The notes beneath the pieces were generated by a model. That model was given only the letters and a program-made list of their open reading frames with translations. It was not told the DNA's origin and did no database searches. From Physcomitrium patens (taxonomy: Eukaryota; Streptophyta; Bryopsida; Funariales; Funariaceae): DNA of 64,000 bases. The stretch spans positions 9,834,500 to 9,898,499 of the forward strand of contig NC_037266.1 of assembly GCF_000002425.4 (NCBI RefSeq). Direction: 5' to 3'. Position numbers and translations under genes: made by a program. Every line of letters begins with the position of its first letter. Within the stretch, counting starts at the first letter, position 1. Positions 12,437 through 25,199 of the stretch are shown here, one piece after another.

Positions 12437-12900
12437 ACTCTGATAATATTAGAAGTTTGGTCTTTCTTAATAGAAAGTGGATTATCCCTCTCTTTGGAAG
12501 TACTATAGCATTTTAGAAGTTGAAGATTATCCTTCCTTAGACTAATATTTTTTTTTTTTAATATTCTTTTGGTTTTTTTCTTTATACCATAGATCAAGTT
12601 TTTTCCTTTAAATGCATGTGTTTCTCTGATTTTCTATAGTAGAAGGTGGAAAAGTCAATATGATAGACTCCAAAGAGATCAAATTAGATTCTATTATTAA
12701 TACTCTTGAAGCATTGAAGATCAAGACAGAAACTTCTTCACCACATTTCAATCATAGAGGTTCTAAATTTTCAAATGACTATGTCTGTTTTGATAAACAT
12801 GGGAGGTACATCCACTAAAGACAATAATTTAACAACAATAACAGTGAAAGAACCAATGATCAGCCTTTCAAAAAAGTTTGATGGCATTCGCTCAAAGATA
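12437..12900 (+). pseudogene. family-2 leader and gag start at the head of copy B
   Basis: This stretch carries a leader and gag start related to copies C and D rather than to copy A. The gag phrase SLSKKFDGIRSK matches LLEKFDGLRSKF of copy C (~18380-18415). The leader phrase GTGGATTATCCC also occurs in the leader of copy D on the minus strand (46680-46740). A strongly decayed primer-site-like sequence, TAATATTAGAAG, starts near 12437. At about 12897-12905 the homology switches abruptly to family 1. Confidence 0.55.
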
Positions 12901-13221
12901 GAGGATGCAAGATGATTCTTTATACCTCTATATTAAGAGAGGAAGAAAAATGATTTTTGGCTAAAGACTTACTCGTAGGAATGGCTTTTATGAAGAAACA
13001 AATATAATATAAGCAATTGATATGTATGGTGGTTCCAAATCTTGCATTAGTCGTAGAAAAGATGGCCAAAGGAGTAAAATGAATAAAGTAACTTTTACAA
13101 AAATATTAGAATATCTTTCCAATCAACCTATCTAGTGGCGTATCTCCTCATGAGATGCCTTCTTTCAAATAGAACTATTACTTGGGGCCAAACCAACAAA
13201 TTGGCCAATTTATTGCTTAAC

Positions 13222-14405
13222 ATAGTAAGTTTTCAAATTCACTCACTTATTGTTTTAAGATAAAAATATAAATTTAGAATGCTTTAAATTATAATATATA
13301 ATAAGTAGTATACAAATCCTTAGAAAAATAGAAAATTACAATATTAGTAGTAGAAATGGAGTCTTAATAAGTCTTAGAGGCAATTATCTAAGTTAGTTTA
13401 GTGTTTTTATTCATTGTTGAATAATAAGAATTATTTATTAAGACCAATATTTATATTGGTTTTCTATCTATATGTACTACTTATAAAAACTATAAATATT
13501 AGTAGTTAGAAGAAGTATGAGAAAGAACCTCATTTCATTTTAGTTATTGATATTAAAAAAAAAAGGGTTTACAGTAGATTTAAATTGATTTTTATTATTA
13601 TCAAAAATCACCAAGATAGAAAAATGTAGCCTTAGATGGATTTTAACATTATAGAAATATTATAGAAATTTTCATAATTTATTTAGAATATTTTAGGAAT
13701 TTTTAGAGTAATTTTTAAGCTCTTGTTAAAAATAAATTTTACCACCTTGGGAGCTTGTATGAAGAAAAGGAGCAAGATTTGAAGGCCACACTTAGTTCCT
13801 GGGCTAATTGGATATTTTTGAACACCATGGTGAGGTCAAAATTGCAAAAATGTTGGTCCTTCTTGTAGAAAATAGGAGGACCAGCAGCTAGTGTAGTCCT
13901 TGCAGGAAGGGGAATGCACAAGTCTGATATGGGTTGTAGCACCTTGAAGGTAGTAAGGAAGATAAGACTAAGGCTTCGTAGCCTCTCTAAAACACCCTTA
14001 TACACTACATGTGAGCCTTGGTGAGGCTCAAACCCTTGATCTACAAGCAAGTTACGTTGGAGGTAAAATATTTTTACTTCACTTTTCAATTCTTTACTTC
14101 ATATCTTTAAAACTTCATAACTTACTCATAGTAATTTGGATTTATATGTTTCTTACGTCATTAGAAAGATAATAAAATTTAAAATCTAAAAATATACTTT
14201 TTTACTTTTTATTGGCTGAAAATATAGTAAATAGATTGTGACTTAGTTTTGGATGTTATAATTGCTTCATGTCATTTATTTCAATTGCTTTGTAGTTGTT
14301 CTTCTTTTGTTCTTTTTATTTACTTAATTCACTTTACACCACCAATTACAAGCAATTCTTAATTGAGGCCACCTTATAACTTGAGTTGGAAAGTAAAAAT
14401 TTACA
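13222..14405 (+). mobile_element. repeat R1 inserted into copy B pol (likely solo LTR)
   Basis: Alignment with copy A shows that the pol frame of copy B is interrupted here: the text left of ~13222 and right of ~14405 joins in copy A. The flanks read AACAT on the left and AGCAT on the right, a plausible 5-bp target duplication with one mutation. The inserted block has no coding capacity. A second copy lies at 62098-63440 in the same orientation. Its right end is CA, as expected of an LTR, but its left end is not a clear TG, so a solo LTR is likely and not proven. Confidence 0.65.
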
Positions 14406-16749
14406 CTCACAAGCATCAAATAAACTTGAAGAACTATAGAAGTCATTGAATGAACTCCTAGAAAAGGGCCTCATTTAAGAAAACACATCACCATAGGAAG
14501 TACTTATATGCTTTGCACTCAAGAAGGATGGTGGATTTTGGCTTTGTATTAATTATTAAGGCTTCAATAAGCAGACTGTTAAGAATACATATCCACTTTT
14601 ATGCAAGGATGATCTTTTTGACCAATTTCAAGGTGTGACCATCTTTAGCAAATTAGGCCTTTGGAATGGCTATTGGCAAACACCTATTGTAAAAGATAAT
14701 ATAAAAAAGATGGCATTTTGTATGCACTATAGACATTTCAAATAGCTTATTTTATCTTTTGGCCTTACTAATATTTCAACTTCTTTCATGTGTTACATGA
14801 ACATATTATTTTGGGACCTTTTGGATAAGTATGTAGTTGTCTTCATCAATGATATCCTAGTATATATTAAAATCTCTAAGGAGCATAAGCAACATCTAAG
14901 AAAAGTCTTGTACTAATTACAAGATAGTCACTTCTATTGCAAACAATCAAAGTGTAAACTTTGGAAGTTGGGAATCACCTCTTTAAGGTATGTGGTGTCT
15001 TCTAAAGATGTACACATGGAGCATGATAAGATGAAAGTAGAAGAGGATTGGCCAACCTCTAAAAATGCTTCTGAATTCCGATCATTCTTTGGCCTTATTA
15101 GATATTATTGCCATTTTATTTGGTAATTTGCACATATTGCTACTTCATTGACAAGCTAAATATTAAAAAGCTACAACTATTTTTTTCAACAATGATTTTA
15201 TGACTTCATATTTTTCAGATGTAAATCATATAGTAGAGATTGATAGTCAATCCAAAAAATCATTGGCTTCTCCAACAAATATTGTCGCTACACCTTTGTG
15301 GTATATATAATTGTTAATTGCTCTCGATCATATGCAAAGTAATTGCACTCAAGTCTTTACATCTAAGTACAAGCAAGGATGATAAAATATTATATTAAAT
15401 AACTAGACTTGAAAGTTGAATCGAGAAATAAGACAAAAGTTGCTACAATTAGTAGTGTCATTTCAAACCTAACCAAGGAGGTAAAATAGAAAGAAGCTAA
15501 GCATTGGAATGCTTATTTCAAGATGGTTATCAATCAGTTGAAGGTGGACAATGTACAATATCAAAATTTTAGTTTTAGTGATGGTTTGCTTAATTTTAAG
15601 AAGTAGATTTATATGTATGAAAATGCTATATTTCAGACATATAAACTTCAAGAAGGACATGACATTCTAATATTTGGACATCTAGAGTATTAGAAGGCTC
15701 TATAACAAATCTCAAAGACATAATTTTGAGCATGTTTAGATTATAATGTTTAAGCTTTTGTATGCTCTTGCAAATAATGTCAATATAACCAAGCATACAA
15801 TACAACATTTCTTAGACTATTGCAATTAATTTTACTACCTACAGCATGTTGGAAGCAAGTGTCTATAGATCTCATTATGTGTTTGCTGCAAACAACTCAC
15901 AATTATACTATAATTACTGTCTTCAAGAATTGATCCTTGAAGCAACTTCACTTGGTGACGGTACACTTGAATATAGATGATGTAGCACTTATATAAGTCT
16001 TCTTCAATGTAGTCTTTTGTCACCATGGATTACCTCATGTTATCATTTCAGATTGGGATCCACACTTCATGAGAAATTTTTGGCAGACCTTATTCAAGCT
16101 ATTGGACACAAAACTTACTATATCCATGGCCTTCCATGTCCAAATAGATAGGCAAATAAAGCATGCAAATCAAACCTTGGAAAATATGCTATAGATATTT
16201 GTGGCAATTCATCATAATAGCTGGAATGAATATTTGATGCTCTTTGAGTTTGCTTACAATGATAATATTCAAGTAAATATTGGTGATTTATCATTCTTTC
16301 TTGATATCAATTAGTATCCAATTACACCAATAATTTTTTATCGTTCAATTGACATTAACAATCTAATAATAGAAGAGTTTATACAACAAATTAAAATGGC
16401 CTCATAAGAGATATGGCACTAACTCCTTATCACACAAAATTGACAAAAGTAGTATGCGTATAACTATGGAGAACATAAGATCTTCTATGAGGATAATCAG
16501 GTATTATTTTTCAATGCCAATTTGTCTTTTGCTATATCAACTCAAATCCATAAACTAGTACCTCAATGATTTGGATCTTTTTGCATTTCTGAAGTAATTT
16601 TTGATGTTGAATACCACCTTAAGTTTTTTCCACATATTTGGATCCATCCAATCTTACATATTTTGTAACTCAAGGAATTTCATATTGAGTCAAGGTACTT
16701 TCTAGATCGACATCAATCACCACCACCACTAGTTGTAATTGATGACTAA

Positions 16750-16912
16750 CATAAGTAAGAGATGGATAATATTTTGAAGCATCGCTATGTTTACCATGGC
16801 AGTGGATATCTACAACTTTAATATAAAGTCCTATAGAAAGGTTATCCCATCTACAATGTTATATGGAAATCTACATAGAACCTCACCTATTACGAAGAAA
16901 TAATTTGGAGAT
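16750..16912 (+). pseudogene. chromodomain of copy B
   Basis: In the frame ILKHRYVYHGSGYLQL, then a stop, then KGYPIYNVIWKS, then a stop and NLTYYEEI, the pattern matches the chromodomain of chromovirus integrases (Y-x-VKWKGYP, TWE, NL). Two or three stops replace conserved residues; the one before KGYP falls on the conserved Trp (TGG to TAG). This domain classifies the element as a chromovirus, whose integrase targets heterochromatin. Confidence 0.8.
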
Positions 16913-16962
16913 AGCATTGGGAGAAAAATAAAGACATTTTGTATTAGTGGAGGAGAATTAAT

Positions 16963-17438
16963 TGTAGTAAGGTATAAATAAGATATTTGTATTTTTGATA
17001 CATAGAAATAGATAGTTAGAGCCATGTATAAGAAGTTTATATAAGTTTCTAGAATTGGAGCTAGATTAATAGATTATATAAGATCTACCATGGAACATTC
17101 TAGAAAAAAATTAGGAAGGTTATCTAAGTGGCATTTACCATTAGGAACATTCTAGAAAGTTCTTAGATGGTTGAACAAAGTATAAATAGGACTAGCTACG
17201 GCCATTTGGATATTTAGTCAAATATGGCGTAAGACCCTTTCTCTTATTAAAGTTTGATTTTGTATTTTTTGTTCTATTTTGTTCTATTTCTTCTTGCTTT
17301 GTTTTATCTTTCATGTTTTATTTTATTTAATTTTCTTTAATTTTGTTCTAGTTTGTTTTGTCATATTTTATGATAGAATTTATATTACTATAGATTAAAA
17401 AGATTTTAGATCTTTAAGAGGATTTGAATCTCGTTTCA
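16963..17438 (+). repeat. 3' LTR of copy B (family 1)
   Basis: Starts TGTAGTAAGG directly after a purine-rich tract and ends in TTTCA. It matches the 5' LTR of copy A throughout, including the block with GTATAAATAGGACTAG and CTCTTATTAAAGT. It is about 80 bases shorter than the LTR of copy A. The LTR of copy C begins immediately at its right end. Confidence 0.8.
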
Positions 17439-17966
17439 TATATAATTAGGTAGAAGTAAGTAAACATAAATAAAAATAGATTAATTTCATAATATCTTCT
17501 AGAAAAGCTTCTTAGAAGCTTTATAGACATGGTTTTGACTTTAGATGTGTTTATAGTTGATTTTTAGGTTAGAAACTTAATGAACAAGTTAGCCACATAT
17601 CACACATGTAGATAGCTTATGGAACAAGCTAACTATATGGTACATACATAGAAAACTTGCTTTGCAAGTTAAGATATGTAGCTTATAAAGTCAATATATG
17701 TTGGAAGTTTTATGTAATATTGCTATGTAGCTCCTACAAAGATAGTATATATAGAAGTAAGAATGAAGTTTTCTTCACTCTTATCAATTCTTTTCTTGCT
17801 CTAATATAGATTCAAGTGTCTTTAATTTTTTTATCTTTTGGCAATAGCCATTGCAGTTTCTTTTTGATATACATAGTTCTTTATTTCTATTTTATTATAC
17901 TTCTTTGAAAAAAGATTCATTTCATTATCTACTTTCATTGGATTCTTATCATTCACAGATTAACAA
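17439..17966 (+). repeat. 5' LTR of chromovirus copy C (family 2)
   Basis: It matches the 3' LTR at 22862-23240 and, as reverse complement, the LTRs of copy D. Shared blocks include AACTTGCTTTGCAAGT, AGTATATATAGAAG (TATA-like, ~17745) and TTTTGGCAATAGCCATT (~17840). The expected TGTCACGG start is missing, so the left end is truncated or eroded. It abuts the end of the 3' LTR of copy B. Confidence 0.75.
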
Positions 17967-17977
17967 AAATAGACTTA

Positions 17978-17989
17978 TAATATCAAAGC
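17978..17989 (+). other. decayed primer-binding site of copy C
   Basis: TAATATCAAAGC differs from TGGTATCAGAGC at three positions, all G to A. It lies about ten bases after the LTR and fits the same initiator tRNA-Met primer. Confidence 0.65.
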
Positions 17990-18189
17990 TTTGTCTTTTC
18001 TTGATTAAAAATTGATTATATTTTTTTTATAAGATATAAGTGTATTAAAAACTATAGATTATCTTCTTTTAAATTGATATTGTCTTTAGTATTTTCTTTG
18101 TTCTAAAATCTTTTTTTCTATTTATCTTAAGTAATATTAGACATCTTCTCTTTTTTAAATGTTATTGTAGCAAAGCTGCTTGAAATGAA

Positions 18190-21100
18190 GAGTGCATTGG
18201 CAAAAATCTAAGATCAATTAATTACTTGCAATACATCAACTCAATTTACTACTACAAGGAGTAATAAGAATGGAAAAGAATAAAGATATAAAAATTATTG
18301 GAGCTACTTTAACATCTACACTAAATTTAATTTCTTTTTTCATAGTAAAATATCTTTTTAATGTTAGAAAATCAAGGATGGCATTGCTTGAGAAGTTTGA
18401 TGGCTTAAGATCTAAGTTTTAAGGATTTATCAAACAACTACAACTTTTGATTGAACTTCAATTCTAAAGCTATTCAATTCTAGTATTGGAAGTTATATTT
18501 ATTGATATATTTCTTTTAAGTTTAATATTATTATATATTTTATCTTTTTTTGAACAATGAGATCTAATATTAGATAATTTAGAGGCCCTTTTGGCAGAAT
18601 TTTGATCTATGTATGGAAATCATGTAATTTTTGTTGCAACCAATAAGATTTATATTTAATAATAAGTCAATCAATCAATAATGTTATATGCTTCATAGTT
18701 TTGATAACTTTCAATTAATATTAAGTGGGATGGTGTTGCATTTGTTAGATAATTTTTTTGTGGATTATAATATAAAGTTAAAAAACTGATGTTCAACTTA
18801 CCTTATCCTCAAAAATTGAGTCAAGCAATTGACTTTGCTATAAAGTATGACAATTGACTTTTTGAATTTTAAACTGAGATTTATACAAGTACGCCTCAAC
18901 ATTACTATAATTCAATGGTACTACCATGGTCTTTTCAAGACATACATTTGAAAGTAGAGGATATACAAATTGATGCAATATGTTTCAAAGCTTGTACTGA
19001 GCAAGAAAAGATTCATCATTTCTAAGAAGAATTGTGCTTATATTATAGAGAACCTAAGTACACAAATCAACATTGTCTAAAGAAGTGATGCAACTACAAA
19101 ATAAAGAGTATGGCTATCAAAGAAGATGGTATGTCAAAAAATTAGTTTGTCTAGTTATAATACGGACCATGGGGTTGGAACTTTATACAATACCTAGTGA
19201 AGATCCTATTCTTTCCTCAGAATTGTCTCTTTGTTTTACAATAAATATTATTTTTAAATCTAAACATCACAAAGTCACTACCTTGTTAGATTCAGGAGCT
19301 TTAGCATGTTTTTTAGATGAAGAATTTGCTAAAAGACTTAGCATATCTATAGTAAAGAAAATTAAATTTGTCATGTAGAAGTCATAGATGGTCATTTATT
19401 ATCTTTAATAGATGTTATTTATGAAATCTTTCTTATAGAAGTAACAATTAATGATCACAGGAGCTTTGTAATATTTAATATTATTAAATCTTCTTCTAAT
19501 GTAATCATTTTAGATTTATCATGGCTAAAAAAGTATAATCCTAAAATAGATTAAATTTCTTGTAATCTTGACTTTTTTGAAAGTATAATTAATAAATTAA
19601 ATAATCAAATAGTAAGTCATAAGTCTAATATAATTAAACTTGTATTTATAGGTGCAAGGACTTTTTTACATGTCGCAAAAAAATTATTATTTATTATTAT
19701 TTACGTTATACCTATTTTTAATAGTTGAAAGATTTTAAGTAGCATTCCAAGTCAATAACAATATTTTCAAGGTATACTTGAAAAGAAGAATGTCAATACT
19801 TTTCTAAAAAAATTTCTCTATGACTATTCAATTGACCTTCAAGAAGGGGCTCAATCGGTGTTTAGACCAATCTATAATTTATCACAAAATAAATTGGCTA
19901 AACTTAAGAAATATATTGAAAAAAATTTGATTAAGAATTTCATATTCCTTTCCAAATCTTCAATGAGAACTCAAATTTTATTTATGAAAAAAAAAGATAG
20001 ATCATTGCAAATATGTATCAATTATCAAAGACTCAACAAAATCACTATTAAGAACAAATATCTAATATCTTTGATATTTAGACTTCTTGATCAATTGAAT
20101 CAAACTAAGATCTATATAAAAACAGATCTATAAAGAGCATGAAATTTGGTACACATTAAAAAAAGAGATAAATAGAAGATTGTATTTTGAACTAAGTATG
20201 GATATTTTAAATACAATGTCATATCTTTTGACTTATAAATGCATAAACAACTTTTCAACATCTAATAAATGATGTCTTTTAAGAGTTTTTAGATGATTTT
20301 ATTGTCTGTTATTAAAACAACATCTTAATCTATTTTAAGAACATAGAAGAGCATAAACTTCATATTTGTTATGTGTTATAAGAACTAAGAGATGCGAGAC
20401 TCTATGCCAAGATAAAAAAAAAAGTCTGTATTTTATACTATTCAAGTCAATTTCTTAAGATATATCATTTCAAATGATGGACTTATGATAGATCCTAAAA
20501 AAGTTCAAACTATTATGGATTAGAAGATCTCAAAAGTAATAAGAAATATCCACTATTTTTGAGAATTTTCCAACTACCATTGAATCTTTATTAAGGACTC
20601 CTTTCAAATTGCAACTCTACTTACAAGTTTGACTTATAAAAAAAAACTTCAATAGAATCAAGAAGCAAAAGTAGTAATTGAAGCTTTAAAGACAAACTTT
20701 ATTTTTCCATCAATTTTATATCATGTTGATTTTTTTAAGCCATTCTTTAAAGAAGCAAATGCATCAAACTTTGCTTTGGGTGTTGTATTGTTATAAGTGG
20801 GAATAGATGATAAACTTCATCTAATAGCTTTTTATTTAAAAAAATTTCAGTAGATAAGATCAATTATAAGATTTATAATAAAGAACTTCTTGTAATTATG
20901 GATTCATTTGAAGAATGGTCCCATTATTTAGAAGATACTTCTAATTTAGTTATTATTTATATAAACGACAAGAATCTTAAATATTTTATATTAGTACGTA
21001 TTTTGAATTGTTGCCAAGCTTATTGGACCACGTCTTTATCAAGATTTGATTTCAAAATCACTTATCAATTTAAAAAACAACAATATTTGTTAAAAAAATT

Positions 21101-21400
21101 TTTTAGATGTTCTTATCTTATACCAAAAGAAAGAGATGTATCTTTTGATCAACAAAGAATGGTTTTCTTGAAGCTAAATCATTTTCATCTTTCAACATTG
21201 ACTATTGATTCAAGCTTTGTCAAAAAATTCAATCAAGTATGTCCTTTGATCCTCTTATTCATGATATCAAGAATCCCTTTTTTAAGTCTTATGATGCTTC
21301 TAAGTTTGAGTTTAAAAATATCCTATTCTTATTTAAAAGATGCCTTTATATTTTATAAAGAGAAGTATGATTATATATTTTTCAAGCATATTTTCATATA
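18190..21400 (+). pseudogene. gag-pol remains of copy C, integrase lost
   Basis: Family-2 chromovirus polyprotein. Gag spans ~18190-19080; its zinc knuckle (LCLYYREPKYTNQHCLKK) has Cys and His codons changed to Tyr. Protease: TLLDSGALACFLDEEFA at ~19280-19330 in an open stretch 19073-19378. RT: an open stretch 19858-20133 with [19 protein letters not shown]; the catalytic box near 20310 reads Y, stop, N, N instead of YxDD. RNase H: well kept at 20870-21110 (YNKELLVIMDSFEEWSHYLE, FDFKITYQF) within a 167-codon open stretch ending at 21401. The usual integrase does not follow. The element cannot be functional. Confidence 0.85.
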
Positions 21401-21401
21401 A

Positions 21402-22861
21402 AATGATTTTCTATTTTAAAATACTTTAGATACCTAATTGTAGAGAATTTAACTTTAATTTATTGAACAAGTTTTAAGAAGTGATGTATTCTTATTATAG
21501 AAGCCAAATAAATATAATAATATCAAAAAATATTTTATTGATAAAATCTTTTAATATTTAAGAAGATTTATACATAAGGCTTTGTAAAACATCTAAAAAC
21601 GCCCTAACATCCTTTGCTATACCAAATCATAACTAACTAATTACCGATGAATTTGATTTTCCATAAGTTCAAAGAAAATCCATAATCCTTTTACAAAAAT
21701 TCATCTTTATATTTTTAATTTTTTCATAGCTCCATATCTCCATATTTTACATATATATAAAGTCTTGGCTTCCAAAAACTCCTTTACTTTTCATAAAATA
21801 TCCAAATTGTTACAAAATCCTTTTAAAATATTTATTTTGTGTAAAGGATTTTTTTTTCTCTAAATTTTAGAAATTGATAATTCTTAATCCAATCATTTTT
21901 TTTCCAAATTTCTAAATAATATAGACTTTATCTTTAAATATTATTAAAAAAAATAAATTATAAACCTACTACACATCATTTGGCATTTTAGAAATCCTAG
22001 CAAGTACTTTAAATCCTAAGTTATAAGCACCTGAATACTATTTTCTCTATATTTCAAAAATCCAAGATTCAAATGCCACAAAATTTGTATATAAAGTTTA
22101 ATAATATGGTAATATACATTCTTGGAAAAATTTAGCCAAAATCTTATCAAATTATTTAAGATATAGTTCAAAAGACAACAATTAGTAAATTGGCTCACTT
22201 ACTATACTTAGATTGCAAGCATTGTTTTCAACTTTCTATATCTCCTTCATCCTAATTTAAAATTCATAAAGTGATATATGTAATTATAGAAAAAAAGTGG
22301 TTTTTTTAATCCTAGTCATCAATCCTTCATTGCTTCTTGTATGAGTGCATTATGTCCAAAAGAGTTATAGTAGGTACAAAATCAACATTTTAATTTTGAG
22401 TGCCTAAATTTTTTTTATAAAACCTCTAAATCATACAAAATTTGCACTAAAACCATAGCCAAAAATCTAAACTCTATGTTCTTAGACTTCTAAGTTCAAA
22501 TGGCCTCAAAAGAAGAAATTATCTATCTCCATTAATCCATATGGAAGTCATAATTATTCTTTTTGCTATCAAAATTTCTCTTTGATTCTTTTTCTTATAA
22601 GATCTACATAATATATGTTTTAAACACTAAATAAGAGAAACAAAATAGGATTTTAAGAGTCACCAATACCTAATAAAGGTAGCTCTAAATATATAAGACT
22701 ATTATCAATATAAAATCAATCTCATTAATAGCTCTTTTAAAATAACCACTTCAAAGTACTAATTTAATTACATTTTATAATAAAAAAAATCTAATAATAT
22801 AAATTTTATTATATTGTATAGTAAATAATATATTTAATACACATATGCATTAATTTCACAT
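21402..22861. other. AT-rich stretch inside copy C, no integrase
   Basis: Where integrase and chromodomain should lie between RNase H and the 3' LTR, the sequence is AT-rich and shows no integrase motif in any frame. It is either replaced by unrelated sequence or decayed beyond recognition. Confidence 0.55.
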
Positions 22862-23240
22862 AGTGGCCAAACCACAACATGATAATATATAGATAGCTTA
22901 TGGAATAAGTTAATTGTTTTATATATAGAAAACTTGCTTTGCAAGTAAAGAAATGTCGCTTATAAAGTCAACACATGTTGGAGGTCCTATATAATGTTGC
23001 CACATAGATCCTAGGTAGCTAGTATATATAGAAGCAAGAGTAAAGTCTTTTTCATTATTATCAAGTCTTTTCTTGCTCTAATTTAGATTTAAGAGTCTTT
23101 AGTTTTTTTATCTTTTGGCAATAGCCATTCCAATTTATTTATATATATATATATATATATATTCTTACTTTTATTTTTTCATACTTCTTTGAAAAAAGTC
23201 TCACCTGATTATTTACTTTCATTGGATTCTTCTTCTTAAT
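22862..23240 (+). repeat. 3' LTR of copy C, left-truncated
   Basis: Homology with the 5' LTR starts around TAGATAGCTTATGGAA (~22890) and runs through the AACTTGCTTTGCAAGT, AGTATATATAGAAGCAAG and TTTTGGCAATAGCCATT blocks. The first ~400 bases of the LTR are missing. An (AT)n microsatellite sits at ~23140-23162. Confidence 0.75.
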
Positions 23241-23629
23241 AGATCTATATATAATGCTTGAGGTTTAAAAATTTTAATTGTAAAGTTCATATTATAATTG
23301 GATGTCTTTTTTTTCAATCTTTATAATTTTTATTTTATTTAAGGGTGTCTTCTATGCCTTGAATCTTTTTAAGTTGATATAAAAGCCTTTTATTTTATAA
23401 CTTATTTTTATAATGCAAATACAACTTTCTATAATAAAATTTGTCTTTTTTAATATTAATTTTTTAAATTAAATTTTATTAACTACTTGAATTGTCTTTT
23501 ATTAATTTATACAGATTTTGGCCTTTAATAATAATTTTTTTCATTTTCATTTTTTTTATCATCTAATTTGTCTATCTTTAATGAAATCTTTGTTCTTAAT
23601 TTATTTTAAAGAATTGGTGGTTGTATCCA

Positions 23630-23830
23630 ATTTCTTAAGTAATAAATCACTCTAATGAACTTACTTTTGATATTGTTAATAATAAATATTTGATGTTATC
23701 TTTTGAATCAAATCAAATTTGATTTACTTAAGCCTTATTTTTTTAATCTACATTATATATAAATTTTTGGAATTATATAGTATAAATAACAGTTGAACAA
23801 CCTTCTTGTAAAGATTAAATTTTTTTTCTC
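23630..23830 (-). pseudogene. family-2 gag fragment
   Basis: The plus-strand text TTGTTAATAATAAATATTTG followed by ATGTTATCTTTTGAATC matches copy D at 45280-45350, where gag is read on the minus strand. It is a detached gag piece on the opposite strand to copy C. Confidence 0.55.
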
Positions 23831-25167
23831 TTATTATTCTTTTTTTATTATTCTTTAAGTATCTATAAAAATATATCTATAAATAAATTTAAATTATGGA
23901 ATATTTATAAAATATAATATTTAATCTTGTTCTTTTAAACTTCTTTGGTGTGTTCATCTTTCAATCTTCTAAATTTGAGATAAGAAAAAAATTAAAAATT
24001 ACTTGTAAAATTAATCAACTTATACTTACTTCATTCAATTATAATTTTTTTTTGATGTAGGAATTAAACCATAATATTAAATATTTTAACAAACATAGTA
24101 ACAATACTTTTATATTTGAAATTACTAATATATGAATTTTTTTTCAAAGAGTATCAAAAAGATTTAAAATATTTGCAATGGTTATAAATCTATTATCATG
24201 TCTTTCAAATATAATATCCATAATTTGTTTATATTTTTTTCTAAGATAGTGAAACCTTGATTTTAAAGCTGGTAAAAAGATTCTTAGTTCAAAATAATCA
24301 CCAATGTAAGAAATTGAAAGTTAAAGAGAATTAATATTTAAAAAAGAATAAGAAGAATTTAACATGTTTTTTTTTTTTTTTAAATCAAGTACTTATTAGT
24401 TGAAATTCTAAAAATATTTTTAAAATAATCTTACTTTAGATTTAGGCATTAGATACAGATTATGGTTGGAAACCCTCATTGCTATCCTACAAGTATGTAA
24501 TTTAGACTTTGGTATTTATATGTATATACCAATGTCTAACTTAGATGTATTATTTGATGGTTTTTAATTGCAACTTTGGTATTTTGAGGATTTTTCTAAT
24601 TTAAAGTTAAAAACTTAAGTATTATTAGAAGTTTTATTTAAATAATTTAACAAAAATAATAATCAATTCCAATTTTTTTTTTAAATATGTTGGAAGTTGT
24701 AGCCAATTTGAAATTGAAGAATTTAGTATTAATATATAAAAATACTTTGAATAATTAATTTAAGATTGATCAAATAAAAAAAGTTCTTAAACAAGGTAAA
24801 TTTAAATTTAATGATAACTTCAAAAAATCTCAATTATATCATCTCCTATCAAATTAATAAGTTAAAAAAAAAAAATCTGAGTTTAGAAGATTTTGTATCA
24901 ACTATAGTTACAAGAGAAGTAAAATAATATATTTTATTTTAAAATAATAATTAATATTATAAAATAAATTATTATTTTAAAAAAATTTGATCAAAAATAT
25001 TTAAAGTATAACAATATTTTCTAAGAAGTAAAAAAATCTACTTATTTTTTAAGAAAAACAACTTTAAAAAATAATATTCTTATTAAACTATCATTGACAT
25101 AATTTTGAAAAAAATTTGACAAAAATAATACATTAAAATCTTATGGAATTGATGAAAAATAAAGAAG

Positions 25168-25199
<32 letters not shown>

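Larger units (their letters stand above)
12901..16962 (+). pseudogene. pol remains of chromovirus copy B (family 1)
   Basis: Ty3/gypsy pol on the plus strand, interrupted by repeat R1 at ~13222-14405. After the insertion RT continues at ~14400 (LKKDGGFWLCINY, then VKNTYPLLCKDDLFDQF). The catalytic box reads VVFINDILVYI at ~14835-14865, where the family has FxDD; the first Asp is Asn. RNase H is short and broken around 15000-15450. Integrase follows at ~15470-16600 and a chromodomain at ~16750-16912. A purine-rich tract, AGTGGAGGAGAATTA (~16946), just before the 3' LTR is a likely polypurine tract. Many in-frame TAG and TAA codons make it non-functional. Confidence 0.85.

Noticed and set aside
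13980..14050. A tRNA/SINE B-box-like GGTTTGAGCC on the minus strand inside R1
   Set aside because: No matching A box at the right spacing and no tRNA-like fold was found. A chance match is likely.
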